DNA from: Paragonimus skrjabini miyazakii
Lineage: Eukaryota; Platyhelminthes; Trematoda; Plagiorchiida; Troglotrematidae
DNA length: 64,000 bases
NCBI GenBank assembly: GCA_014338405.1
Contig: JTDE01000915.1
Coordinates: 29,765-93,764 of the forward strand
Direction of reading: 5' to 3'
Shown here: positions 21,801 to 35,829 of the stretch, in pieces
Layout: each line of letters opens with the position of its first letter
Position numbering within the stretch: the first letter of the stretch is position 1
The notes under the pieces: generated by a model
What the model saw: the letters and a program-made list of their open reading frames with translations, nothing else
Told to the model about the DNA's origin: nothing
Database searches by the model: none
Made by a program: the position numbers and the translations under genes

Positions 21801-23734
21801 GTGAGTTCACATCAACACGGATCATTAGATGCCTAAAGATTTAAATGGAATATTGACCAAACTGATATTTAACTTAATGGATGATGATGTCACATTTCTC
21901 CAGACGCTTGAAAACTACCTCCACAAATTGTGATTACTTATATACATTCGAGTTTGTGCTGGGTAGGTTACAAACCTAACGTAAAGGAAAGGCTCGATCT
22001 CCAGAAAATTCCGTTCTGTAGCTGCGTGGTTTAAATTATCCTAGAGCAAATTAGAAGAACCAGAAAGAATCAATAATGAGTGTTTTCAATCTGATCGATG
22101 GTGAAACGGGACCTGTATTTGGGCATATGCAGAGTTATTCTGAGAGGAATACTACATACTGTGAAAATTTGCATTCACAAAGTTGATCTGTGTAACCAGG
22201 TTTTTTGAATAGAAATTAGCGTCAATTAGTCCCCGGTGATCGCTGTAAGGCCATCGGGATAGCCCACGTTTTCCTCAGCAGTGCGGGGACCTAAGAATGA
22301 CGCATGATGCTAAATCTTATCATATGTGCGAACGCTGTACGTGGTCTCGAGTATTTGTTTTGAAGATGTCGGAATGTGACCATTTAATACAGGGATTATT
22401 GAGTGAATTTTAGTGCGGTGCTTTTTGTGCAATCCTAGACTCATGAGAACTGAGGTTGGATATTTCAGGTAAACGTGTCAGTAGCAAAGAGTTTAGTGAT
22501 CAAAAACGATCAGTGCCGAGCAGGGCTTTCATGGTCTGACGGTTGGCTGCCTTTTTAGGACACAGAGTTTGTTTGTGGAACCAACATATGCGCGGTGCTT
22601 AGGGTATACTGTATAGCACAAACCCAAAAGATGCGTATCTAGGAGCAGCTTCGCTAAAATATCGCAATATCTCTCTTTTTCATTCAATGAAAATGTGGCA
22701 GCTACTGCGCGCGAGGTCTCATGTCTGTGAACAATTCTGCCAAACAACTGTCGCTAATCGTTCACATGGCACAGAATGAACCAATAAAATCTCCAGAACT
22801 GAGATATCATGTCAGTGCAAGCACTAAACTGGTAACACGTTTAACAACGTATTTTATTACTTTTCTCTTGGAATTCACAACATGTTTTTAATTGTGGTAA
22901 AACAGTGAATACAAAAACAAATAAGGGGTCAACACTATTTAGAAAAGTACGCTTGTGTCACTGTAGACGGGATGTGAGGAAGAAATGTTTCAGCTATGGT
23001 TTCAGGAAGTGGCGTCATTATACAGACTGTCAAAGGTGCAGTTGAAAAACACAATAATCAGGAGTATGTTTACATTTTGACATTTGTGAACAATGAAAAT
23101 TATATTTTCGTTAATGTCTACGTGTATGTGTGTTTCTAATATCATCTATGCCTGTAATAACCTGGTTATGAATTGTCGAAAGATTTTCTTCAACATCCTG
23201 TAAATGCTATGTTATGTATTATCCTGCTTAGAACCAAAATGATTTATTTTCAATATAATACCACTTTACGACAATTTGGTACGATGGCCAACACAAGTTT
23301 GAAGATTCAGCATTAAAAGATGTGACAACGCCAATCGATTAAATCTAACAACTGTTGCATGAAATTGCGTAGATTACGACGAATTATCTATCAACTTGGC
23401 TCACTATATCTGTTTCACTAGCAGTTAACATGTGTTGTGCGATGTTAACAACACAATTTCTTCTGAACACCGATTATGGAACATCCAATTCTTGTGTACC
23501 TTGCATAATACTGTGATTGTACAAAAATACTGATGATTCTGGTGGAAAGATGAAGTCGATTTTAGTAATCGTTTTTCCGGATATAACACAAGACGTGATT
23601 TAAGTAGACCGATTTTGTGATAGCGCAAAATTCAGGATAGATATAAATGTATAAAAATGGGGTTTGGTTTGGTGTTATCAAGACGCATTTTCTCGCCCTA
23701 CTTTCACTTATTGCTTGGTTGTTTGTTTGCAAGG
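21801..23734. other. No firm gene
   Basis: Mostly featureless. A 55-nt exon-like piece at 22414-22468 (+) lies between TTTTAG and CAG|GTAAAC and reads RCFLCNPRLMRTEVGYF, with one CxxC pair; support is weak. Confidence 0.3.
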
Positions 23735-24022
23735 TGTAGGCGCCTTGATATTTTATGTTTGAATGTAGACGTAACTATTTTTTAGTGGTTACGTCCCCTT
23801 TTCTATCCCTTTATTTCGTCTCTTTTCCTATATAGGGGTTTTTTCCTTCGTGGTTGTGTGGCAGTTAACCATCAGTGTAAATCACTGATTTATTGCTGTT
23901 TATGATGATTATGATGATGATGCATCTTCTCAAGCATTTGTTTTGTCTGTTCGCATGGCTGGTCGTCCGCATCGTTGAATACATCAGTCACAGTCGGTGG
24001 GCTATCAGCGGACAGATACACA
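23735..24022 (+). mobile_element. Possible solo LTR or retroelement promoter block
   Basis: The block begins with tgtaggcgcc and has features of a promoter-bearing repeat. There is a perfect 8-bp inverted repeat, GACGTAAC/GTTACGTC (23768-23775 and 23788-23795), a pyrimidine-rich run, a TATA box ctatatagggg (23828-23838), a second inverted repeat TCAGTG/CACTGA (about 23872-23888) and a short GAT microsatellite (about 23903-23923). It may be a solo LTR; the end near 24022 is a guess and no clean 5-bp target duplication was found. No coding sequence is present. Confidence 0.33.
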
Positions 24023-27000
24023 GGTAATTTCTCTCACAGAATACACCATTCCGCTCCAAATAAAATTGGAAAAACGTGCGGATGAAATGGTTGTATAAAA
24101 CAAATTGCATTTTTGCTATAAATTTTTCCGTTTTCGAAGCGAACTCAGTGCGGATGAAATAGAAAGTTACCCCGAAACCGCAAGTAGCTTAAAACATGTG
24201 ATATTTCGAAAAGCTCAGATAAGTCCAGTAGTAGAAAAAATAACTTAGCAGGCAGCAGTTTTTGCTTTTTCATCATCAGGCCAATGACAATATTTTCTAT
24301 CACTCCAGTTGTCAAGCGACCAAAACCAACTGCAACTTTTCATATACTTACTGTAAACAGTTTCGCGTTGGAGTGCAATTAAATTACCAAACTAACGTCG
24401 GGAGGTATCAAATGGGTAACTGGATCATGTTAACCTTTGAGACTACGCAATTATTTTCTGAAATTACAACTATGCGCTGCGCAACCGAAATCCGATCGAT
24501 CCCGTGGTGGCCAGAATACAAAATTCGACTACTCTGAACCAAAAATGAACAAGCGGCAGATGGGCTGGATAGCCACTTATGCTGAGACTTGCTTTCCTGA
24601 TCTAACGGGGTATGAAAGATATGCATTCGGAGTGGATTTCACGTTACCGCTAGTAATTATATGACAAGTTTTTTATACACCTGCCAACTGTGGTAAAATA
24701 AATTTTTGTCGCTGAACCCATGAGGAATATGGGAAAACAGACTGTTCATCAAAGCACCTCTTACATCTGATGACCATTTACTGAAGCTTCCGACAGTCGA
24801 ATGATGAAACATTTTAACAAATATTGTGGGTTGTAATTTTTGAAAATGTCACGTCAAGTTTTGTCTGATACTGTTTCATCTCTTCCACCCCTCAGTCTGT
24901 TTTATTTTCCAGCAGACTGCTAGGTGCATAATATGGATGTTAAGTAGCATTTAACGTTTTCAAAGGGATTGTCACATTTATAAAAGGAGGAGTGACGGCC
25001 CTCCGATGAGATTGAGAATCAATCGACTAGTGAACACTACTCATCGAAAACTGGTCTATCTTTCAGTCGGTCATGATAATACATGATACTGTGCAGAGCT
25101 CGACAATCATAGTTTGTCACACACATGAGTTTAACGCAAATAAATTTTGATATAACAACTGTCCCCATGACTGTTAACCAAATAATGTTTAAGTATGCCT
25201 GTATATGCGCCAATTCACGATGAAAATCAGGCCCACTCTAAAAGCTGCTAATTTAATTTGTCACAAAAAAACTTCAGTTAGGCTGCGCAAAGTTCCCTCA
25301 GTTTTAACAAAACCCAACTGGGACTGAATGCTTAATGGTTTCAAATGAAGCCTGGTTGTGGTTACCGATTCGTAAGTCTAATCAGTGCTAAAAATGCTAT
25401 CAAATTTGAAAGTTAAAAAATAGATCTACGGTGCTGCAGGACTTTTGGCATCCGGCCAACCATATCCACCAATGATATGAATAGTAAAATAGCCTGATTT
25501 TTATCAGGTTTTCACTAACAGTTGCTAAGTGGGAAACTTAAGTTAGATTCGTAAGGCCCTCATAGGTAAGAAAGGAAATCTCAGTTCATTTGACGTTAAG
25601 CTGATGAGACAATTAGAATAAGCTAAGATTTTGCAACAATCAAGCGTAAACATGTTTAGCAATACTAAGACGTGTATTCATTCCATAGCATTCTTCAGAT
25701 AGAACGACATGTGAAGTGGCATTCTACTATGAGATTAATGATTCCAGTTGTAACAGTTAAAACATTAGATAAAACGAATGACTAAATGGCATGTTGATTT
25801 CAGTGACTGAAGTCAACCAAATCGGTTTTTCGATATAAACAACTGTTCGTAACTGTCAAAACTAGCAAAAGCAGGCAGTGAATGAGACTTTTAGGAGGGC
25901 TCATCACTTTTTCGCTTAACAAATTGGGCTGTGGTTTTCCCAACCAAATCTGACATAACCATCTTTTGGGCAATAAATACTGACATCGGAATAACGCTGC
26001 CGTTAACAATAAATTTCCTCCTTCAAGACTGAACTTCAACATATTCCTTATTTATCGATTTTGATAACAGAATCTGTTTTCTTTTTTAAATAAAAAAGGC
26101 AACTTCTCATATATGTGCATTTCGAAATGTTCGACTTAATGCTCAAACTACCCTCGGAAGATTACTTTCAGTTTCGCATATGCCAAAGACAAATCGTCTC
26201 TGGTCAGTCTTATTAAATAACCTCTTGTTTTCATGTATGTGCAAAAAATATATGGACAAAATCTCATAATGGTGTTGAAAACTCAGGTTAACGATCCAAA
26301 GGTGAAAATTTCGTCGGTCGAACTGTTGAAAGTTCAAGTAAATTGGAGATTAGGCGAAAAAGCCATACTGTCTTTAGGCCTTCTAGTTTAACAGTAACGA
26401 AAAATACGTTGTTACAACTGATTATTTTTTCGGCACAACCTTGATACACGGATCTGCTTACTTAAAACACCACTGGAACTGCTATCAGAGTACCGGTTAA
26501 TGATTACCGATTTTTACTGTAGACAACCCGTTTCATAGATATTCAACATATCTGATTTGAACCTGCTACAAAATGGAACGGGTTTGGGAATCGCAGCGAA
26601 AAATGTGGAGGACCACGAAGTGAGAAGTCTTAAAGCATATAACGAAAGGTTTTATGACTAGGAATTTCTCCGAAGAAAAAGCAGAAGTATTTGTCGCTTT
26701 CGTTAGTATATCTAAAATCAGAAGATCGGGTCAGTGGATAGCTACAAATAAATTCATCAGCACATAGCAGACAGATGGAAGTAAAGTTATAGTATAAACA
26801 TTTTATAGTCACATGGTTCTGATATTTTTTCGCCTAAAAATATACTGTTGGAATTTAAGATCGTAGCTAATTTAGTAGAGGACTAAAATTTTTTCTATGA
26901 TAATCGCCGAACTGAAATGCACAAGTCTGTTCGACAGAAAAAATATATAAACTGAATGTGAAAACTTTGAGATTTGTTTGAGATGGGTTATCCTGCACAT

Positions 27001-30000
27001 AAGTACTGCTCAGTCAACAGTATGTTATTCTGCTCCTTATCAACTTATCCAGAAAATTCAAAGGGGCATCCAAACAATGTATACAACACATTCTGTCAAT
27101 AGTGATGTTCGCAAGAATGATAGTCCAGCGAATAAAATTCCCGGTTGTTATGCCTAACTTGCAATCAAAGCGAACTGCTGCTTTTAGGATCTAATTCACT
27201 GCTTGGGTACCTCGAACAAAAATGGTACTTTTTAAATGAAACTTATGAAGACACATTAAGTCCATATAGTTTGAATTATGTATGCGTTGCATTACAACCT
27301 GTGACCGTTTTCAACTAGTATATCGTAATGAGGACACGAGGTTCGTGAACAGTTAACATGTTATACAATACAATATTTTAAAATGGATGGTGATATTCTT
27401 CAACCCTGTTTTAGTGCGGGTAGTGTAACATATATGTGAGCGAAAAGTATGTGTAAAACGAGCTACTCCGCAAAACATTATGTTTCACTTACATAGTCAA
27501 GGGAGTTTATATTCGTTATCTTAACTGTCAACTGCCTGAACATCCACCGCCGAAACTTACGAATAAGCAAGGCGGGCAGCAACTCAATTACTATCGCGAA
27601 GCTGGCAGGAATTATCAAACGATATCCGAAAAATAATGCGGTTGTGTGATACAAAGTTGGGTCACGTCAATCCACAAATGTTTCGCACACCTGACAGTAA
27701 GGTTGCCTGGACACAATTGAGCAAAGTGGGCTAGTGGCGCGTTAGACTACGGAGTATGCCGTAATACCATGTTGGCCGTAAACGAAGATCAATGTTATCA
27801 GTGATGGCCCGCAGTAGTGCTGTACCATATATAGCTAATGGCAACAACACTAATACGTAGAGTGCTGAAATAAGTCCACATTCGTAGCATTCTACATCCA
27901 TCTTCCAGATACATCAGGAGGTATGCAATCTATCTTGATTTTCCATGAAGCAAAAAGAACAATAATTAAAACGCCACAGTTACCGACAGTATCATGGAAA
28001 ACGAGTTCTAACCTGGCTAATAAAATTGGTAGCGGGACGCTTATTTTTTCACCATCAAACTTAGCTAAAAATTAAGAAAACCGCAGTTACTGTATTCATG
28101 CAGATGTTTCAGTCAAATTACAGACAGTATCTGTCCATGTGTTATATAAGGTTCACTCTTTAAATAGTATCAGCTGATATGCAACGAAAAGGTTCATCCC
28201 AATTTTAGCAAAAATGTGTTAAGTAAACACAATGGCTGCTATTTATTGAGCCAAAAGGTGCTACCCAAATGTCTTCGCGACGAAAGTTTTAACCATTAAC
28301 ACTGGATCGCGAGAGACGGTCAATAGGCTTACAGCAAAAGTTAGATAACCTGCTACAAGCTATTCACTTGTAGTTGGTTGAACAACACATGTTTACGAAT
28401 AATTGATTGTTGTACTAACGTTGTGCGTTATCAATTATCGATTGCACGAGATTATTTTGTTTGATTGTAGTGGAAAGTCTGAGGAGAATCAGATACCGAA
28501 ATCGGCTTGAGTGAAGGAATTCCGAGAATAATAGAGGCAACCCGATGTCGTTGAACAGTGTATCATTGAATTTCCTAAGAACTGTCCAGATATGTAGGTA
28601 GTGTTTGAGAAAATCCTATCAGTCTTGAAGTTCAGAGAACAAGGAACTCAACAAGTAAAAAAGACATGGATTTTAGCACGACTTCTGCCGAATATAAACC
28701 CACAGAAACATAAACCACTTCAAATTTTCCATTAGCCGGCTATTTATTATAGGAACATGTGATATTAAGTCAGATTATCACGACTTTCCAAAAAAACTGC
28801 GGGTAAACATTGTGCTTTGCTTTTACTCTGTCGATATTAAGCCACTTTGACGACTGACCGAATGTGAGATCCATTGCTACTGCATGCTGAATGCGTAGTT
28901 GTCATAACCTGCAGTGATCTATTATCAATGAACAGCGTATTTATTTTTACGTGGTCTACAGTGCAAAATTGTAACGGTAATTTGATTGTTCTTGGTATTA
29001 GTTTTGAACTAATGACCCCGTAGTAGGGTTTCCCAAAGCAGAGTCGTTCCGATTATTGATTTGCACTCACACCGATATGATTTCGTCCACAACTTCAAGA
29101 AGAGACACTGGTGCTATCTTCGAAATGTGGTCTGCATTCCTAATGAGTACCGTGTACATAAAAAAGTCTAGTGTTTTGATGTAGATAAGAAACTTGGTGT
29201 GTATAACAAAGTCATTTTATGATTATTAGCAAAAGAAACCAGCCCAACATTTTAGAGAGAAGACGAAACAATAATTCAAAGGAATATATTAGTTATGGTC
29301 AGGTCAACCACACCATGGTGCATTTTTGTTAATAAACTTCTTTGGAAAGGTGAATGTGTTATTAGTTAAGGAAGTAATATGCGTACAAATATAAAAGTAT
29401 GTACGTGGCTAACGGACTTGTAAGACAACATCTCTCCACCGACTATAAACTATGTGTTTTTAGAATAAAAGAAAAATTCCTGAAAAATTCTTCTCCCGTC
29501 AAGAGTTGAAATAAAGAAGACAGTGGGCTGAGGTTGCAAAAGTTATGTTAGGCAGTATAAAAAGACGAATACAACACCAAAGAAGACCAACCATCAGAGT
29601 CCACAATCGCTGTCGGTGGTAGCGACAACCCTATACATGGTTGGTTCTCAACACAGAATACGGGTGTGAACCTTTGGATGGCAGTGTTCACCTGTGTGAC
29701 ACCGAGTAACTAACCTGAAACACCGTTGAAGGATTTCATTAGAATTTCGCGTGAGATGAATGATGCAAGCTCCTTGTTTCCGTGCTCGAATGTGACGTCG
29801 TGCTTCATCTATGAATATTATTGTGGATGGGGTACATCTTACATAGGGATGACTTGGAACCAGTTGTAAACCAGGGACATGCATCACATCCCAAAAAGTG
29901 CTAAAGAATAGGTCACAGAGATGCAATAATTAAGGTGAATTTATAAGTTTAACTACAAAACAATTTGAGGCAATAATTCCTGCTTTGGAAAGACAAATGT

Positions 30001-30692
30001 GATGTCTCGTAAATCCATGAATTTTGCAGTGGTTACGAAGTTACCGCATAATATCAAGAAAAATGTAAAGTAGTGCAACCGCTACAAAGATAATTTACAT
30101 TGTAGTGCTGTTATTAGTCTTCTACTTTTGAGGAAGGGAAGCGGCGAATCACATTTAAATAAAATTGCCAGTTTTGTTGTTTCTCGGAAAATTTTAACCG
30201 TGTCTATCATCTGCTGGAATCCAAATGGCTACGGTTGAAAGGCGCATCAGGGGCATACCTTGAGCTGTTCTGGTGGTTTATGTAATCAACCATTTTGATC
30301 TGTGATTGACTGTTATATCATTATATGTGACACACGTTATGCATGATATACCTTACTGGACGCAAACGCTTTGTACAGTATTGTCTTGGAGAAATCGGGG
30401 AAATTTACAAATTTATATACACTGTAGTTGGCTTCAGTGCCAGTCAACCAGGGAAATGTAGCAAGAGAACATCCAACAGTAATTTCTGAAGTGTTCCTGA
30501 TAAAATGATGCCAGTGCTACGTTGCACATGTTTTGCCATATGGGCATTTGTACAATACTGAAATTTCGTCTGTCAGTTAAGAAGAATTCAAGATATATAG
30601 GATTCTTCAAAATTTGTGGTGTCCGCATTAATACAGAAGTTGAGTTAAAGGTGATAAATTGCTTTTGCAAACAATCCAACGGCAAGTATCAA
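24023..30692. other. Large gene-poor interval
   Basis: About 6.7 kb of AT-rich DNA without recognised genes or transposons. The overlapping plus-strand frames at 24262-24664 (one reads GWIATYAETCFPDLTGYERY) are the most protein-like but match no family known to me. The rest is chance-size. Confidence 0.35.
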
Positions 30693-31195
30693 TTAATGAT
30701 GGCCAGTTGAAGACTTGGTCAGGTGCCTACTGAATACCTCACATTTGACTGCAGCCTTCGCATGCAGACAAAATTCCTAGGCAGCCGACTGATCAGGTTG
30801 GAACTACTCAAATCTCCGACTACTCATCAATGGTCTGACCTATTGTCTAGCAGGTGTAATGACCAGCCTTAATTGCTCGGAACTCATTTAGAGTTAACAA
30901 GACTGTTTCTGTCTACTATTGAGATGACGAAAGATGATCATTTTAAATACGCGACTGTGGTTCGGCTTCAAGATATAACAATTTGATCAGGTCTAACGTG
31001 GTCAGTGGCACAGTTGTCAGCATATTTACCCCAAGAATGCTTGATCGAAGGTCTGATCTCGAATGTAGCGAAATAACGCTACATTATTAGCGTGACTGCA
31101 GTTTAGTGCTGTGTTTCGAAAAGGCAGACTAGCAAGTTTGACTGAATGTAATAGTTACTTTCAAATATGAGCGATGTTCGACTTGAAACGACTCT
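30693..31195 (+). mobile_element. Composite SINE-like element, second copy
   Basis: The architecture is that of the element at 15.5 kb. A left arm (30693-30836) is inverted relative to the right end, its inner edge reads aaatctccgactactcatca, and a body follows. The body starts about 30845, contains gagttaacaagactgtttct (matching the 5' segment of other copies), an A box tggcacagttg (31006-31016) and a B-box-like ggtctgatctc (31050-31060), and ends with gatgttcgacttgaa near 31187. It is more diverged than the 15.5-kb copy. No direct repeat was found at the ends. Confidence 0.6.
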
Positions 31196-34100
31196 TTTGT
31201 TAACCGCCTAACATAACGAACACCTTTGAAAGATACAAAGCGCGGAAGTACCAATAACTGCATACAACAAACGTAACAAAACTCACATCATGAAAACTGA
31301 AACATGTCCTTCACTTGAGCAACCTGTCACACATCAAAGGTATCTCAAAACTGAGTGCATCGAGCGCGGCAAACCTCGACACGTTTTAGACAACGATAAA
31401 TGCATGAAGCTTTTGTACGACGCCGTTAATTAGCAATTTACAGCAGTCAACCACACTCGTTATTGAGCATTACTTCTTAATTGGTTACAGTTGTATTTGG
31501 TATTACTTATTTTTTCTTTTAGTTTATTTCACTGGAAAATGTTTGGTATATTTCACTGGATAATTCACCATTCTGTTTGTAATACAGAATTTGTGTTCAG
31601 TTTAGCGCTGTGTATGTTGGCAGTGGGGACCAACTTTAAACCTCCAAATTAAGTTATTCACATAGCTTCCAAATCTGGATTTTTTCAGACAAATGTCACT
31701 GTAAGACAAAATAGAATGCAAATTCAGAGGCGGCAACAGGATTATTATTCAACACAATACACCTGAAAACGTGTTTTTTCAAGCTCTAAACGAATATTTC
31801 AATAATATTGCAGTACTATATATTGATAGTTACCAAGTGTATTTGATGAGCTAAATCCGTTCATTTATTTGAAAAAAATGCTTCAACTTTTTTTGTTTCT
31901 GTAACGATGACACGGAATGAAGCTTTCAATAACAAAACAGAGCGACCATCGAGTAATACCAACTGTTTACCAATCTGGCGTAAACATGGATTTCAAGGTT
32001 TGATAAACAACCCATCTGTCCATCTTTCGGCGAACATCCGTCACACAAAATTGTTGATAAGTGCAAACGCACAGAACTTTTGAAAACTTCCCCGTACACA
32101 CTAAATATGCTAATCAAAAGAGGCGGTGTACTCTGATGAGACCACAACAAGCTGATACGACGCAAGCATAATGAATGCGCGATGACGGAGTTGTGAGACA
32201 CACAACCAAACCTACAACAAGAGGATACTAAGAGTTAGATGCGTTTGTGAACAAAAACCAGTCGGTCATCCGTTGGTCCAATACATTTTGCACGCCTGAG
32301 GACTAAAGATTTGTAAGCCCCTAGCAGAAATGTGAGCATCAACGCAACAGTGACGTTCTAACCTGTAGTCCATGAACGCCAACCGGAGAGTAAAACGACG
32401 ATTCTTCATTGCTGACCACCACTCATTATCACGCGTAATAATCTTTATTCTGATCACTTTGAAATACGACTTTTACTATGGTTTCGTGCACATCATATTT
32501 CTATTGACAACAATGCTTCCGCGATTACAGAAAACCTGATCGACACATTGACTAGTAGAAAACTCAATGTTCATGCAACAGGTCTACTGGTAACCTAATT
32601 GCTTAACAGATTAGAGCAATGTTTGCTATGTCGTACAGACGGATTGATGTGGCATCAGTCAACCTACGGAAACTAACTGTTAGGACATTGCCTTTGAAGA
32701 CAGCATTGGTAATCAATAAATACTGTTTACTGAACTGAAGGTAACGTTTTGAGACTGAGAAGCGGAGCAGTTAAGGCGTTTAACGTGTCGGCTCAACTGA
32801 TAATTTTAACATGACCAACTTGTAAAGGATGTAATCATGCTGTCCACGCCACGTGAATCCGTAGACTGTTCGAAACTGCGGGTCTTATAGGCTCACGTGT
32901 TTCTGTTAGCTAAAATTAAATTAGAATGAAAGATTTATATGTATAATCCTCATGCGGATTTAGACGAGACGAAATGAAACTGGAGAATCACATTTGCATG
33001 AAGAAATTTCACAACGTCTGTTCACATTAATTAGACTAAAGAGGTGGAGGTGAAAGATTTCTGGACAGTGTGTAGCACTGCTCGCCTAACACCTGAGCTG
33101 CTAGAATTTTAGGCCTCACAAATTCTTCTATCCTGGTGGCATGAGCTGAACATTTGCCGGGAAACTAAGGATACAACCATCGTTATATCAGCCATCTAGA
33201 AAAAGTGTTTCATAACAAACTGAATGTTTGTGGATATGTATGAGTATACGTATATTTGTTTGCAGAACGTCCAATTTATCAGGGCCAGGATCCTCTATTA
33301 TTCGCCAGTAACTGCAACATTGCTGAAGTACAGTATTCCCAACAAAGACGATTTGATAACATGATCATTAATCAGAAGCGAATGTAACTGAGACTTCAGA
33401 AGCAATGATTTGGTCATTAGCGCAGTAGTCAACAGGTCTACCTAAGGATTACGTGAACGGAGATCCAGTCTCGGCTGTAGCAAAAAAATATACCATTGTC
33501 GATCTTTAACAAGAGTGAAACAAGAGTCCGGTTCTCTTAAAAGTGAATGACTAAAACAGTTATGACTTTCCAATGACTGCAATCATTTATGAGTGGAATT
33601 TGCTTGACGTGGACTAAAACCCCATACTACTCACCACTGCTTTTGTATATGCAAATGTGTGCAAAGAAATTTTTTAACGGTTAAAAACCATCTGAAAGCA
33701 GTCATGCAAACCCCCTGAAATGACGTTTAATTAAAAATGATATACGCGAGATGTGTTGCAATTGGGTGCAACTCTGGATGATTTACACCGTTAATTTAGA
33801 ATGTGTGCCTCGATAACCTCAAACCCAAGTAAGCCAAAAACTTTGTTCGCACACCACGACGGAACAAATCTCCCGCTACGAACACCATCACATATTCAAC
33901 AATAACAAAATTTTGTATACGAACTACGACAGTTTAAATTAAAGTGTGAATAAAAGTTTTCAGAATTATTGTTGCAAAAACAAACCAAATGGTTCATTTC
34001 GATATAAAATGTACGTGGAAATGTGTTTGAGAAAAGTGAGTTGTAGATCAAATAAAATCCTCACTAGATGAAAGATTACTGGAAAACTCCACCCTTGGAA

Positions 34101-35610
34101 GATAGCTTACAACAAACCTGTTAATGGACAACGCTGCAATATATATAATGATTTTTGTTTGCCTGAACGTAAATATGCGGGTTCATTGGTAAGGTCTTCG
34201 CCAACAAACATCCCTCATCCAATGCATATAGTTGAACTAGATCGTTCATAAAGTATGTGCTTGTAATGCCATGTATTGCATTTATGGATTTTTTCGGGAG
34301 TTTGAGATCTCTTTCAGAAATGCTTCAGAAAACATGATGGAAAATGGAAAACAGTAAAAAGGCGTATTCGGGTGTTTACTGATCTGGTGTTGGTGACAGA
34401 GGCTAAATCTCGACTTCAAACAAACAAAAATAGTAAGCCGGTCTTTTGACATCGATCTCATGGAGGGACAACCACTCGTTTAGACAATATATTTGGGTAG
34501 TAACTTTCTAGTAATTAATATAGGGTGAATGTGTATATCCACGTCATCCTCAGAGCTTTCCCGAATACAAGCAGAAACAACCCATTTTCGCACATCGATG
34601 CCGATAGACATCACTATTATAAAACATGCACATCGTATCTAATAAGAATGAAGGCAAGCAGTTTAGGCGCCGTTTTGAAAATGTTGTACTGGGAAAAACA
34701 TAAAGTTACGAGCAACTTAATTATCAATATGACTAAAAAACCCCGTCGCGACTGAACTAGGTCAGGCTTGTCATGAAAAGTTGCCTCAAAATAACAACAT
34801 CTGCACACTTGAGAAACATAATTCCTCGTGGTAAAACCATTTTGCTTTTGCAAACTAATATTAAAACTGTTGTCAGGACAGTTCCCTGGATGTACACCAG
34901 AAATGATTTTTATGTCGGACGATACAACTTTGCTGTGGCAAACTTATTCGGTTTGGTTAGTAAAAACGTTACCTAGTAGAATAATCAATCTCAGTTGCGT
35001 ATCACTGCTTTGAAAAAAGTTACACACATTTACTGGTGTGGTTTAAGGTAATGTTAGGATTGAGGTGACATTGGCGGGTGATCTTACATCGTTGATTCAT
35101 GTTTGATAAAATGAGATGTGCAGGACTGGCGATAGCATCTAATATTCACCTCAAACATCAATAAATATGATAGTGGTGACTGATAAGGGTCAGTCGGGTT
35201 TACATTATTATGACTGTGAATTTCTAACAAAGGTGCAGACAGTCGAAGGTAGTTGGTAATTGCTTGTTTTGAGAACAGAGTTATCTGCGTGGTTTTACAG
35301 GAGCCTGGAAATTGATCAGCATGAAAATTACGCGAACGATAGCCTCCAGAGTTAGAATAATATATTCAAGCAAAATCAATAAGCAGCCGAAACCGAGATT
35401 AATAGTCCTGTTTACTTGGCTATTTTTAATTTCAAAAACGCGATACGGGATTATTGTACTTTGATTTAGTTAGTGTTTAGGATGCATTCAATGTATCTTG
35501 TTGCAACCGTGAAAGAATTGTCAGTACTTCCCAAGAAACCTGATACTGTTTGATTGTATCTAAAATTTCAATGCTTAAAGTCGGTGGCTGGTGTTTCCAC
35601 CGCTCTCTAG
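31196..35610. other. Gene-poor interval
   Basis: No transposon or RNA gene is recognised. At about 34062-34186 (+) an open stretch reads WKIAYNKPVNGQRCNIYNDF and PERKYAGS before a GTAAGG donor. It looks coding but has no ATG, no clear acceptor and no known family. A short repeated word, tatttcactgga, occurs twice at 31526-31562. Confidence 0.3.
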
Positions 35611-35829
35611 TTCAAGAACTGTCGATATCCACTCACTAGCCATGCTACTTCAGAGTTCGTTAATGGGTTCGTTGTTTACTCGGTTTATTCCGACTTTGTT
35701 GAGTCATACGATATCTCAACAATTGCGTACTTTTCATTTCTGTTGGCCGTGTAGCTCTTTCTTATATTCAGACTGTTGCCGAATCAATGCAGACCTGTTC
35801 CATTTAACTGCTCACGCTTTAAGTAACAG
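35611..35829 (+). CDS. Candidate internal exon, unknown protein
   Basis: A pyrimidine-rich acceptor (tttccaccgctctctag) and a CAG|GTAAAC donor bound a 219-nt stretch (73 codons, phase-symmetric) that is open in one frame. Pieces read LAMLLQSSLMGSLFTRFIP and CCRINADLFHLTAHALS. The segment is leucine-rich. No family is recognised. A second frame is open for 48 codons, which weakens the case. Confidence 0.25.
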
